From NCBI GenBank assembly GCA_946902875.1, contig OX336355.1, positions 8,763,347 to 8,827,346 of the forward strand: DNA of 64,000 nucleotides, read 5' to 3'. This stretch comes from Nematopogon swammerdamellus (lineage: Eukaryota > Arthropoda > Insecta > Lepidoptera > Adelidae). Below are positions 23,101-34,096 of this stretch, in pieces (within the stretch, counting starts at the first letter, position 1; each line of letters starts with the position of its first letter). Under the pieces are notes generated by a model. It was not told where the DNA came from and ran no database searches. It was given only the letters and a program-made list of their open reading frames with translations. The position numbers and the translations under genes were made by a program.

Positions 23101-23473
23101 GCGTTTTGTTCCAGAAAGCACGTTGCAGAAGACAAACGTATGCAAACGATGTCCTAAAGGGTGAACGTATTATTTTGACATTGAAAATGTATTTTCGATC
23201 GCTTCAGTATAGTCCCCGATTTCCAGCGAGAGTGCGAATTCGCCCTGGAGTCGTGAGGCTACGTAAATATTTAGGGTGTTATTGACGCGTGTGGACGAGG
23301 GCTACAAGAAGGTGAGTTTTTGAGAAAATCGCAAAAAAAACCGCTTAAAATGCCGATTTAGGGGGTTTACAAAGGGCACTTTTAAACATATTTCTAAATA
23401 TATATTTTAAACTATTATATTTCTATATTGTAGATAGACTCAATATCTGGGTTTTTTTTAAGTGAAAACTTTG

Positions 23474-23860
23474 GTTTTTTTTTATTGAAACTGACACGGT
23501 TGGCTACATCACCTTACAACATCCGTGATGTCAGCCCATAACACCGGGTGAAATAGATGCCATGTCAGTGCTTCCCTTCGGTCGTGCCGCCTACACTGAA
23601 CTGGACGGAAAAGACAAACTATTTACATAGCCGTTTCGACCGCCGTTTTATTCAGTGCGGTGGTACGAACCCGGGCGGGTTAAACCCTACCACTTAGTAA
23701 GGTAAGAAGGGAAGGGACCTAGAGTTTTACGTGGAATCCGAACCACGGTCAGCCTCCAATGGTCGAGCGGTCACCCATCCAAGGACTGACCGAGCCCAGC
23801 GTTGCTTAACAATCAATAGCAACAGTCAACTGTCTGTACCACTGAGCTATCGAGGCTGAC
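23474..23860 (-). mobile_element. SINE-A, full-length copy
   Basis: On the minus strand the head is GTCAGCCTCGATAGCTCAGT (box A TAGCTCAGTGG) and GGTTCGGATTCC (box B). The core, body and A tail follow. It is about 385 bases and one of the three near-complete copies here. Confidence 0.88.
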
Positions 23861-24718
23861 ATTGTTATGATTTTTTATATTTTCCCTTACGCGAGTTACG
23901 AGTCGTCTTTATTTTGCAGTGTGAGTAGTAAACAATTTAGTGTATGCATATACTTGAAAATTAAGAATGTTAATTTTTATTTTTGAAAATTTTTGTAAAT
24001 TTTTCAAAATTGCCATATTTTCTATATTTGAATACGCCCTAAAAGTAATTTTCAATGTACCCGAAGGTCATGTAATGCATGAAATCAGTGAATTTTAATA
24101 CAATTTAGAACACTGCCCATGCATAAGAGGGAGAGAGAGGTATACAGCGAGAAAATAAGAGAGAGGGAGGCGACGAAGCATCCACCCACAGCCAGTGTTA
24201 ATGCGAGGCTCTTGTCACAATAAACTATTTTTTTGCAAGATGTAAAAATAGACCGCAAGAGAGACGACAGAGAATCAACGAAACTGCTACACAAGAGTTG
24301 TCACTTCAGTCAAGTAGATTTATTAGGATGCCAAAGTATGAGTTTGTTTGGAAAAACAAATAAAGTATGAGATAAACTACTTAGACAGCTTAATTTAATT
24401 TTGGAATAGACATCCATTAATAAAATTTATTATAATGCATGCAACGGAGTTTAAATTATTGTATATCTGTTTGTATGTACGAGTACATTTGTGAAACTGT
24501 GTGCCTACCAAAAGGACAGACATGGCCGCTGTGTGTTCCAAAGCCCCAACATAAAATAAAGATTAAAACAACATATAGGTACTCAAATCATCCCCAAAAT
24601 TGTCATACATCGTATACAATTTACTTTGTCTCGAATACTATCTACAGATGCGCACGTGGATAAAGCATCAGACGGCCCGGCCGTTCAAACTGATACGTCA
24701 GTACAATATAAAAACAAA

Positions 24719-25018
24719 ACAAGTGCGAGTCGAACTCGCGCACCGAGGGTTCCGTATCGCCATTTCATGGTCAGCGCTGCTTCGTACTGTTTTCGGTAGA
24801 TGGCGCGCATACACTTTTAAGTTTCTTGTATGGGGACCCCCGTGAATTTTTTACTATGTCTTAATTTTATTATTTGCTGTTATATAGGCCATAATAACAC
24901 ATATTCTGTGAAAATTTCAACGGGCTACCTATTACAGTTCAAGAGATACAGCCCTCGGACAGACAGACGGCATATAGGCTTAGTAATAGGGCCCCGTACG
25001 ACGGATACGGAACCCTAA
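24719..25018 (+). repeat. Dispersed repeat, GTGCGAGTCGAACTCGCGCA family
   Basis: The 5' hairpin (GTGCGAGTCGAACTCGCGCA), CTCGGACAGACAGACGG and a closing ACGGATACGGAACCCTA define it. A second copy at 35675-36732 is split by SINE insertions. It looks nonautonomous. Confidence 0.7.
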
Positions 25019-25498
25019 AAAGTGTAACCGAGATAAACAATAAATATATATTGCTTGTGTTAGGAAAAACTAAATCTATATGACAAGTGAACTATCTGTT
25101 CATATAACGGCTGACCGCTTGGACGAGAATACTCGTATATCGGGCGTGTTGACCCATGCACTTACTGCACTAACAACTTATACGTGTGTAAAGTTGAATA
25201 AAGGATTATATTTGAATCTAACGTTAGTAAGTAAAGAGAAAATTATTCGGTACTGGAGGAAACCGCCTAAGGCAATAAGTCCGAACTTGCTACACATAAA
25301 GTGGTCTAAAAGGTAATATTATATATACTTATGTATATCATTTATTCACACACTTTACTTTTTTTACACTTTCTTTTACATTACTTTTATATTCAATTAA
25401 TTATATTGATACAATTGGCTACCTATATTTAAACGTTGCCGCCGCCGCCGCCACCGCCGCGCCGGCGGCGCAACGCGGGCGACGGAGAGGTATTTTTC

Positions 25499-25918
25499 GG
25501 TAAGTTATATAAGGTGTTTCGTTAGTCATGTCAATAACTTCGGGAGGGTTACATACACACTCAAATAAACAGGTTACGCAAAAAAAAAAGGTTTTTAGCA
25601 TTACTTTTCGAGAAATTTTACAAAACATGTTTGCTGACTAAACATTAACCTGTGTGTAACAGTAGGTAACATGCATTGTACGGGGTCAATGACCGTACTA
25701 TGTACAAACGCCGAACAGCTGTTTGTTGTAAGTGAGTCATAAGGTCACTATGATTGGTTTTTACAGCTACTTATTTGATTTAATTTTTTTGTTAGGAGAA
25801 AAAATGCTCCTATAAAAATATGTATTTTTTTTGCGTAAAGTGTTTGTTTGAGTGCGTATGTAACCCTCCCGGAGTTATTGACATGACTAACGAAACACCT
25901 TATACGTATAACTTACCG
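25499..25918. mobile_element. TIR element with arms of about 92 bases
   Basis: The left arm (GGTAAGTTATATAAGGTGTT, then CGTTAGTCATGTCAATAACT) is inverted at 25825-25918. No transposase is present. A related GCGGTAAGTTATACG occurs again at 26195-26213 beyond an inserted SINE. Confidence 0.85.
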
Positions 25919-25923
25919 CTAAG

Positions 25924-25953
25924 TAACTTACCGCTATATATAGCGGTAAGTTA
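25924..25953. repeat. Perfect 30-base palindrome
   Basis: TAACTTACCGCTATA is followed directly by its reverse complement. It reuses the terminal sequence of the adjoining TIR element, suggesting two abutting inverted ends. Confidence 0.9.
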
Positions 25954-25975
25954 ATTATTAACACCTTATATAACT

Positions 25976-26190
25976 TACCCGGGTTGGTACCACCGCACTG
26001 AATGAAAGGTCGGTCGAAATGGCTATGTAAATGGTTTGTGTTTTCCGTCCAGTTCAGTGTAGCCGGCACGACCGAAGGGAAGGCTGACGTGGCACCAAGT
26101 TCATCCGGTGTTATGGGCCGACATCATGGATGTTGTAGGTGATGTAGCCAACCGTGTCAGTTTCAATAAAAAAAAAAAAGAAAAAAAAAA
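25976..26190 (+). mobile_element. SINE-A 3' half
   Basis: It starts CCCGGGTTGGTACCACCGCA and runs to AACCGTGTCAGTTTCAATAA with a long A-rich tail. The head and core are missing. It appears inserted in the TIR-element remains. Confidence 0.85.
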
Positions 26191-26671
26191 GTTACTTAGC
26201 GGTAAGTTATACGTTAATGATTTTAGACCTTACGCAGCTTCCAAGATACCTATTAAAAGTTTGCATAATTTGGCTTAAAGTTATGCTAGCTAAGAAGTTT
26301 TATTTTTGGAAAATTTATGACCCAACTTTTCATTGGTGTCTGGTTTTCTTATCAGTTGTGTATGTATGTTTTTATATTTTTTTATTTTAAGTTAATATTT
26401 ATGCGCTGTAAGTGTAACTAATAAAATAAAACCAACACACCAAACAGGATTTGTGTCAAGTTAGGTTAAGAAGTCATCAACATCCAAAAGGATGGATACC
26501 AACCAACACGGGAGCGAAGCCACACGGGCTTAAGCCGATATATTATAGCGCTGGGGACGATCACCCATTTACCATGTCCTTTTTATTCACTTTTTAAAAG
26601 ATGGTGGATAAATATTATCCGAGATTCAGGGCGAACTTTCCTTTGAAGACTTTTCACTGGGGGCAGTAAGT

Positions 26672-26880
26672 ATGGTCTTTTTTTTATGGATAGCGCGACA
26701 TGTGGCATCGTTTCACCTACAAGTAGGTGTCTAACGATGCCCATGGACATTCAGTGATGCACGGGGATTGCAAAAGCCACGCCGGCCTGGAAGGAGCCTT
26801 TTCACGCCCCTTTTGAAAAACCCCAGGCTGTACTTGGGAGGAAATAGATGGGCAGGGAGTGCATTCCACATTTTTTTTTA
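26672..26880 (-). mobile_element. LINE 3' tail, CR1/Jockey-like family
   Basis: The reverse of the 21461-21660 sequence: an A tail at the left end, then GCGACATGTGGCATCG, GTGTCTAACGATGCCCATGG and GGGCAGGGAGTGCATTCC. Confidence 0.65.
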
Positions 26881-27319
26881 ATTTTGTCTAATAGGTAGTT
26901 GTTATTGTTTTTTTCTGGGGGCGTACCTCAAAAGAGGAAAAAAAAATCCTTATAGGATCGCTCTCGTGTCTGTCTGTCCGCCTGTCACAGCTTATTTTCT
27001 CCGAATCTACTGGACGGGAAAAGCTGACATTTTCTACATAGTATATAGAGTTTGATTTGATGACCCAATCGCGGACGTATAGCGTAAGCGTAAGATTTTG
27101 GAGGTAAATTTTGAGAGACAAATTAGAAAGATAAAATTTTTTTTTTCAAGTGCATCAAATGAAATGACTCGTTATAAGAAATACTAATAGTCTAAAATAA
27201 AAAAAAAATGGTTATCAATATTCCAAATTTTTTAGTTAATTTATTATTGGGATTACTTTTAATTAACTATTAAAATTGGGAATCTATATTCCAATTTAAT
27301 TAATCTCTTATAGTTTACA

Positions 27320-27356
27320 GGAAAACAGTTTTACGTGGAATCCGAACCACGGCAAC
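27320..27356 (-). mobile_element. Tiny SINE-A core fragment
   Basis: CAGTTTTACGTGGAATCCGA followed by ACCACGG matches the SINE-A head-core junction in reverse. The rest of the 26881-27560 stretch is AT-rich and unremarkable. Confidence 0.5.
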
Positions 27357-27561
27357 ACGGGTGTATTAGGTGAGGTTGCCAACCACGGCATGTTCCATAA
27401 AAATATATTGATTAATTACTAATTATTTTACCAATCTTTATTAATGATTGTATTAATTAATACTATTTTTACATTACATTATTAAAACTGCATGTACATC
27501 GGTTCAGATCTTTTAAGTTTTAAAGAGAGATAGAGCAAACTTGTTTATTTATAAAAATATA

Positions 27562-27690
27562 TGTGGCACCGAGTAACCCATACCGTGTCCAACGACACCC
27601 AAGGACATTCGGTCCCATGCGGGGGTTGCGAATGCCATGCCGGCCTGACAGGTGCCTACTAACGAAGGACCCGAGACTGTACTTTTGTGT
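27562..27690 (-). mobile_element. LINE 3' tail fragment
   Basis: Contains GTGTCCAACGACACCCAAGG and GAATGCCATGCCGGCCTGAC in the same order as the other tails of this family. Confidence 0.6.
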
Positions 27691-27961
27691 TTTATAATAG
27701 AATAGAAGATACAGACATTAATTTAGAACAGTGTTATAATTAGCTTTACATGCATGCATAATTTGCTGTAAATTATCCAAAATTACAAACGTAATAGTCG
27801 TTTTATTACCAACAATTCAGTCTTCAAAATCTAGTTATAAATTAAAATTTAACGTACATTTGCGAAACCCTAGAGTACATTAGCATGTGCGGCAGACAGA
27901 TGATTGCTAATTCGACTGCGGCCCACGTGAGACGCTGAGCAGGCGAAGTAAGAAGTCGCAA

Positions 27962-28096
27962 ATGTCACTGGGCTATAAATCAGAGTCGGCTTCGAGAAGA
28001 TTTCTAGAATACGAGAACATCCGTCTGTGGCGGGAAGAGATGTGCAATCCAGACGACAAGCTGGCGTCTGGAAACTTGCCAGACGTGCTGTTCTAA
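27962..28096 (+). CDS. Candidate 44-residue small ORF
   Basis: ATG to TAA, beginning MSLGYKSESASRRFLEYENI and ending NLPDVLF. The frame is open for 17 further codons upstream. Codon use and residue mix look like real protein against AT-rich surroundings. It has no recognised domain, and no good splice acceptor was found. It could be a small nested gene, an exon of an unseen plus-strand gene, or a relic of a mobile element. Confidence 0.25.
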   Translation: MSLGYKSESASRRFLEYENIRLWREEMCNPDDKLASGNLPDVLF

Positions 28097-28436
28097 GATT
28101 TTTGTGATTTGATTAATGGAATTGATTGACTGCGGAACCAAATGTTATAATTTTGTCATATATGTGTATGTATTAATGTATTTATGTAGCTCCTGTAAAC
28201 TACTGAACAAATGTTAATAATTGTGGTGTAATTCTTAAAAATGTAAGGAAATATATCATCAAAATGTATGTCCCATAAGTATGTGCAATATGTATGCATA
28301 AGTATTTCGAGTTAAAAATAAACTTCTAATCTATAAAAGCGAAGGAACAAATTACTAAGCACTAGTCTAGTAATAGAAAATGAGCCCGTACGTAATTTAA
28401 TTTGAAATAGGTACTTATTAAAAAAAAGTTGAAAGA

Positions 28437-28562
28437 TAAAAATTCTTTATTACTCCGTAAACGTTTTACATAACATCCAGCGAAAACAATGACACGCGTT
28501 GAAAGCGCGGAGTTATCCCTTATAGACATTTCTTCCAGTCAACCTTTTGGATGTTTGAGACA
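28437..28562 (-). repeat. Dispersed repeat (pair with 53590-53745)
   Basis: Shares TTCTTTATTACTCC-like, TTATCCCTTATAGACATTTC and CCAGTCAACCTTT segments with 53590-53745. The arrangement suggests the 3' end of a retroelement in reverse. Confidence 0.5.
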
Positions 28563-30164
28563 GTGAAAGCGAAAGATAAGAAATAGTAAGAAAAAACATT
28601 CTGTGGGACAATATTCGTATTTAATTTACACTTTTTATTTTGAATATTTTTCAGAATATGGTATGAATCCCCTATAAATGCACCGCACGAGTACGTGTGA
28701 TACTGCCAAGAACATTCAAAACTTCGCCAGTTGATATTTTGCGACAGAAACTAAATTAGAGTTTTCTTAAATTATGGGAAGTGGAAAAGTCTTTATCGGT
28801 AACTTGGATTATCAACAATATTATCATTCAGTTTTCATGATAAATTCTTGTTGATTTTGCCCTGCTTTTTCATGAAAGCAAAACATCCGAAAGTAAAGGC
28901 AAAATAAGGATTGCAATAAGGGATTCTTTAAAATCAACATTAAATATTTTAGACGGAAATAACTAAATAAATAATAATAATAAATAAATGTTACCAGAAA
29001 CGTGATTGAATACGCCGTTCGTTGGAGTGAGAGTATGTGTAATGTACTAATGTACTAATATTATTCAGTTGATACAAATTACGTATCAAAGAGAAAGAGC
29101 AAAGAGCTCTTTACACCTGATACACTTAATTAATAAATCTTTGTAGTCAGAAACCTCATTAAAATTGGTAATCTTGCTCTCAAACTGTGTTTTCGAAAGA
29201 CTGTGGGCGATGTTATTATGTGGATAGTCGCTAAATACGTACTTTTAATCAATCTTGTAATAATGAGTATGAAAACAAAAAACAAAAACACTTCGTGGGT
29301 GTAATCGAAGCGGATAAAACAAATTGTGACAAGTTCGAGTGCATTCTTACTGCCTTGGAAAGAACAAACAAAATCCACATTCAAAGAATATGAACACCTA
29401 CTTTATATCTAACAACATATTTGTTTAAAACAGCGGTTTCTTTGTTCTGGCAACGATTCCTTTCGCTTGTTTTTTATCATAAACATAAAACTGACGTTAA
29501 ACATTGAAACATAAATGATATATTTGCATAAACGCTACCGCTAAACATACAGCGATATATTTTATTTTAAAACCATCGACACATCGGATCCGTGAGGAGT
29601 GCGTGTACAATTATTACATCATTATACCAAAAATATTGAAATGAGAAAATAAACAAAAACACAAAACGATCGACGAAATTAGCAGAAGGTCGGACAAGAG
29701 ACTCGTGAAAATATGTGGAGGCGGAGAGCGAGTATACGTTTTCTCGACAAGCACACAACGCGCTAAATCGTATGTTTTAGTATGAGTGAGTCGTTGGAAA
29801 CGTGTCAAAATAACTTAAACGATGTCGAAAGATAGAAAAGCAACATGTGTCTGTGAAACATTTTTTTGCTGGAACATTGCAGTCAGTAAGAAATGTTTTG
29901 AAAAGCTGGAACGGCTTTGAAACTTTTTTTAAATACGGTCACGATTTAAGATGATTCCTTTGAGAAGTTACAGTTTATGTCAGTACCAACCAAGTCGGCT
30001 ACAATTTGAGCCTACCACCTAGTAAACGTTTTAGTATATGGATGGCCCCTTTTTAGTTTTGTGTTTTCCCGTTTCCGACGCGAAAAACTAATAAATATGC
30101 CCATTTATAGCACAATCGGCGGCTTTCGCCGCGAGGATCATCGTCCGTGATAGTTTATCAATCA
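28563..30164. other. Intronic DNA, little identified
   Basis: Only a core fragment of SINE-B is recognised, at 29983-30026 (AGTCGGCTACAATTTGAGCC). No exon signal was found. Confidence 0.35.
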
Positions 30165-30543
30165 ATCAATACTAATAATAAATCTGTAAGGGATGGCCAT
30201 GGAGTAAGTTACTTTGTTTTATGAAATACTTCGTTTGTAGATTCTATGTATGATACTAAAACTAAATTGGTGATTTTTAGAAATGTTTTCTTTATGTATG
30301 TACGTCCATAACTCTTAAACCGATCATCCGAATTTGATGAAACTTAGTACAAGCACATTTAACTACCATTACGTGACACAGGATAGGCTATAATAAAATT
30401 CAGTTTCGGTTACGCTAAGATGTGTGTGTGTATCCCGTACAAATTGTTCCTCGCGCCGAAATAAAGGTACGGTAGCGGGCTTACTTACTTTCTTCCTTTT
30501 AAATATGAATTTCACGCGAGCGAAGCCGCGGGCAAAAGCTAGT
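30165..30543 (+). mobile_element. Nonautonomous Helitron-like element
   Basis: The 3' end reads CACGCGAGCGAAGCCGCGGG then CAAAAGCTAG followed by T. This is the terminal GC hairpin plus CTAG expected of a Helitron. The interior (AACTCTTAAACCGATCATCC) has no helicase. The 5' boundary is approximate. Confidence 0.6.
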
Positions 30544-30635
30544 ATATTATAATCTCTTAAGCAATCCTACAGAGTTCCGAGATGGCCGTTTTTTCGCCGC
30601 GAATTTTAAACAAGACCGACTTTTACGCTTTTCAG

Positions 30636-30858
30636 CCTAGTTTCCAACCGAGAAGTGGAAGACAAAAAGCTCCACAGATTATGTCGCTTCATAGAAAAGT
30701 GCAAGTTCTCGCGAAACAATTTGGCAAGCCACCTCGTCATTATAGGCGCTGCTTTTATGTCGTTAACCTATATTCTAACTTTCGAGGTGATCAGCCTGCG
30801 TGACCTAGGTTATGAGAAGCGGAGATATGTTTATAGAACCTTGTCAACCGAGACATAA
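30636..30858 (+). CDS. Candidate terminal exon with one membrane segment
   Basis: A possible acceptor (TTTTACGCTTTTCAG) leads into a frame reading LVSNREVEDKKLHRLCRF and, after about 30 residues, a hydrophobic stretch (LVIIGAAFMSLTYILTF). It then runs to a stop after RTLSTET. Seventy-three codons are open. It may be the last exon of a plus-strand gene nested in the intron, or a retrocopy fragment. An overlapping open frame starts with ATG at 30582. The family is not recognised. Confidence 0.3.
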
Positions 30859-30881
30859 CGTGGATTGTTTGTATTGTGCGT

Positions 30882-31340
30882 ATAGTCTGGCCATTGTTAC
30901 TTGGTGCGAATATGGCAACCCAAATGTTTAAATGACAGCAAGATTTTATGTAAATGGGTTATGTTATGGCAGGTAATCTCACTAGACACATCTTGATACT
31001 TTAAATTTATGGTAGTTTTTAATTCTTCATGACACACAATTACAAAGGTAATAAGTATGCATTTTCTTATAAAGAACTTAGATGACACCTGCTTGCGACT
31101 GTGAGAATAAATAACTCGAATCTCCAACTCAAAAAACCCTAAAAAGATTAATTAAGTAAATGTTTTTATCACACAATAATTAATTAAATGAAAAAGTCAT
31201 TAAACAGTGCTTTCATTTATAAAGCCTAACACAATTGTAAATCAATTTTGACTTTTTCCATGATCATGATGTATGATCATGATCAGTGTCTAACTAACCA
31301 GATGTTGCCATGCGCAGCAACTAAAGATGGCCAGACTCTA
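30882..31340. mobile_element. MITE with TAGTCTGGCCAT ends
   Basis: The left end at 30882-30920 (ATAGTCTGGCCATTGTTACT, then ATATGGCAACC) is inverted at 31303-31340. The arms are about 38 bases with some mismatches. There is no open frame of note inside. Confidence 0.65.
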
Positions 31341-31360
31341 GGAATCTATGGAGTGTGACT

Positions 31361-31757
31361 TTTTTTTTTTTTTTTTTTTTTTTTTATGGAACCTGACACG
31401 GTTGGCTACATCACCTACAACATCCGTGATGTCAGCCCATAACACAGGGTGAACTAGGTGCCATGTCAGTGCTTCCCTTCATTTCATGTCGGCTACACTA
31501 AACTGGACGGAAAACACGAACTATTTACATAGCCGTTTCGACCGACGTTTCGTTCAGTGCGGTGGTACCAACCCGGCCGGGATAAACCCTACCACCTAGT
31601 AAGGTAAGAAGGGAAGGGACCTACAGTTTAACGTGGAATCCGAACCACGGTCAGCCTCCAACGGTCGAGCGGTCACCCATCCAATCACTGACCGCGCTCA
31701 GCGTTGCTTAAAAACAGTTGACTAACCAACCGCGCCACTGAGCTACCGAGGCTGACG
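31361..31757 (-). mobile_element. SINE-A, full-length copy joined to family C
   Basis: A T-run of about 25 at the left is the A tail. The body, core and head (GGCTCGGTAG-like box A, GGTTCGGATTCC box B) follow on the minus strand. Immediately beyond lies a family C fragment at 31765-31860. The same join occurs at 44588-45077 in the opposite orientation. Confidence 0.9.
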
Positions 31758-31764
31758 AATTTTC

Positions 31765-31860
31765 TTATCCCTTAGTCGACTTTTACGACATGCGACGGGG
31801 AGAGATGCAGTGGGGCTATTCTTTTTAAGTACCGACCCCACACGGTACACGGGACTACGT
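31765..31860 (-). mobile_element. Family C fragment attached to SINE-A
   Basis: Minus strand reads GTACCGTGTGGGGTCGGTAC, AATAGCCCCACTGCATCTCT and GTCGTAAAAGTCGACTAAGG, then a short linker to the SINE head. Confidence 0.8.
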
Positions 31861-31917
31861 TGCATCTTCGTTTTTAATGTGAGTACGCGTCGTTGCTGCT
31901 CTATACATACATACATA

Positions 31918-32252
31918 GACATGTACCGTGTGAGCCGGTACTTTAAAAGAATAGCCCCACTGCATCTCTACCCGTGTATGTCGTAAAAGGCGACTAAGGG
32001 ATATGACTCCCTTCTTATATTACTAGGTGGTAGGGTTTAACCCGCCCGGGTTGGTACCACCGCACTGAATGAAAGGTCGGTCGAAACGGCTATGTAAATA
32101 GTTTGTGTTTTCCGTCCAGTTCAGTGTAGCCGGCACGACCGAAGGGAAGCGCTGACGTGGCACCAAGTTCACCCGGTGTTATGGGCTGACATCACGGATG
32201 TTGTAGGTGATGTAGCCTACCGTGTCAGTTTCCATAAAAAAAAAATACATTA
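31918..32252 (+). mobile_element. Chimeric SINE: family C head on SINE-A body
   Basis: The 5' part is family C (GTACTTTAAAAGAATAGCCC to GACTAAGGGATATGAC). It is fused directly to the SINE-A core (TCCCTTCTTATATTACTAGG) and body, ending in an A tail. The tRNA-like head is absent. The same fusion point is used at 35812. Confidence 0.85.
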
Positions 32253-32261
32253 TTACTAGTA

Positions 32262-32520
32262 TGAACAGAAATGAAATGAAATGAAATGAAATGTTTATTA
32301 ATACCATTTTACATACAATTTGCATTCCCTCTCCTCTAAACTAGCTTCATGGCTGTAATATGAAGGAGAGGTATTCAGTAAGGTGTATTTCACTTGGGTA
32401 TTATACATTCTATAGAAATGTGAGATATGGTGTGCTGTGTGGTGGTGTGTGGTGGTGTATTGTGGTGTGATGTGGTGTAGTGTAGCGTGTAGTGTAGTGT
32501 GGTGTGTACTGTGAGTTTAG
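32262..32520 (+). repeat. GAAAT and TGTGG simple-sequence tract
   Basis: Five GAAAT units (32269-32294) precede a retroelement-tail-like TTTATTAATACC. A degenerate TG-rich tract with many TGGTGTG units runs from 32430 to 32515. Confidence 0.6.
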
Positions 32521-32737
32521 TTATGTTGAGTACATCTTGTTTTGCCTTTAGGCCACAACCGAGAGTTGTAGTTCAGTAGCTTCGTAGTTTATTTTAATAA
32601 GCCAACTATTCACTTTTATTTTACAATGATATCTTGTAATTTTCCTTGTAAGTATCTGTTGATGTATATTAATTTTATTAGTTTTTTTCGGTGGATCGGC
32701 TCGAATTTTTGGATTTGAGCAAAAGTTTCTGATATTC

Positions 32738-32828
32738 ATACATTTTTTTAAATTGATAGCGCGACATATTGTGACGCCGAGACACCTGCAATGCAAGGTG
32801 TCTAACGACACCCATATCGGTCGTATGT
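32738..32828 (-). mobile_element. LINE 3' tail fragment
   Basis: Contains ATAGCGCGACATATTGTGAC and GGTGTCTAACGACACCCATA, the tail of the family also seen at 26672. Confidence 0.6.
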
Positions 32829-32849
32829 ATATGTACAGTACATATACAT

Positions 32850-33030
32850 CCTATTACTTTAAGTGAGCTGAACGGCTCTAACGATTTGGATGAAATTTTG
32901 TATTTAGTAAATGTATTTTTTTTTTCAAGCTTATCTAGATAGGTGTAGGCAAGGAGGATACAGAGTCCATCTGTGCTCGGTGGGTGTAGGCGTCGCCGAG
33001 CGAAGCTAGGTCGCCCAGGCCCTAAGTCCT
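32850..33030 (+). mobile_element. Helitron-like repeat fragment
   Basis: Inverted partner of 6608-6780, with TTTAAGTGAGCTGAACGGCT and the hairpin GCCGAGCGAAGCTAGGTCGC at its end. Confidence 0.45.
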
Positions 33031-33339
33031 TATGCGTAATATAATCAAAACTAACACAGCAGAATTACTTGCCTGTGTGATATTCCTTCGAAACGTGCCA
33101 AGGCTGCGATGGTAGGTTAACGAAACAAGTTGTTTATTCCATCAAGTGTTACGACTTTGAATATTTTCAGCGTCTTGTAATTTTTATAGCGCCCCGTAAA
33201 ACCATTAGGAATCTTCTGAGAAGTTAAACTGCCGTCGGCCGCTCGGACGTTCGTTCGTTTGTTTAAAAGAACATTGCAAGTAAGCTTCAAACAATGCTAT
33301 AGCGAGATGGGTTGAGCCAAGTAGGCTGACCTCAGAGGT

Positions 33340-33760
33340 TCGCTCGTCCGGATTGATACCACCACACTGGACGAGGTCTGTCTAAACGGCTATGAAGAAC
33401 TATTAGTGTGTTTTAGGTCATTTCAGTGTAACCGACATGGCCTCTTTAGCAGAAGCACTGGCATGGTACCCAGTTTCGTCAAGAAGGGTCTACCAGGAAA
33501 ATATGTCAGCCTCGGGAGCTCAGTGGTGCGATCGGTCGACTGCCGCGGTCACAATTTGGATGGGTGACCGTTGGAGGTTGACCGTTATTAGCATTCCACA
33601 TAAAACTGTAGGTCCCTCTGGCGTGTACGTGCTCGTGAAGATTAAACAAAATCTGAGCGCGGTCAGAACTTGGTTGGGTGGCCGTTAGACCGTTGAGGCT
33701 AACCGTGGTTCGGTTTCAACGTAAAACTGTAGGTGCCTTCCCTTTTACTTACTTCCGATT
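33340..33760 (+). mobile_element. Rearranged SINE-A fragments in tandem
   Basis: A body segment (TACCACCACACTGGACGAGG to about 33505) is followed by a fresh head (GTCAGCCTCGGGAGCTCAGT at 33507), then part of a second head-core (GAGGCTAACCGTGGTTCGGT at 33700). All are old and diverged. Confidence 0.65.
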
Positions 33761-34096
33761 TCACCACCTTTGGTTACAGTCTAACTGCCGGTGAACTCAT
33801 GTAAAATGTATGAGAAATCTCACTTCAATAACTGTTATAGAACTCTTGTATGGCGGAGCAGGTCAGAAATCATATTGTTCACAAATTTATGCTTAACTCT
33901 ATTCCTGTCTCTGTACTTATTCCAATTTAATAAATAAAAATTAATAAATAAAAAAGACGAAAGCACTCGTGAGACACCTGGTTCTAACGAAATTCCTTTC
34001 GCTATATATTATGTATTAAATAACAAGCATAATGAAATAAATTAACAACGTTTGAGAGCAATTAAATGAAAAAACATTACGTCTATAGTGCAGTTC

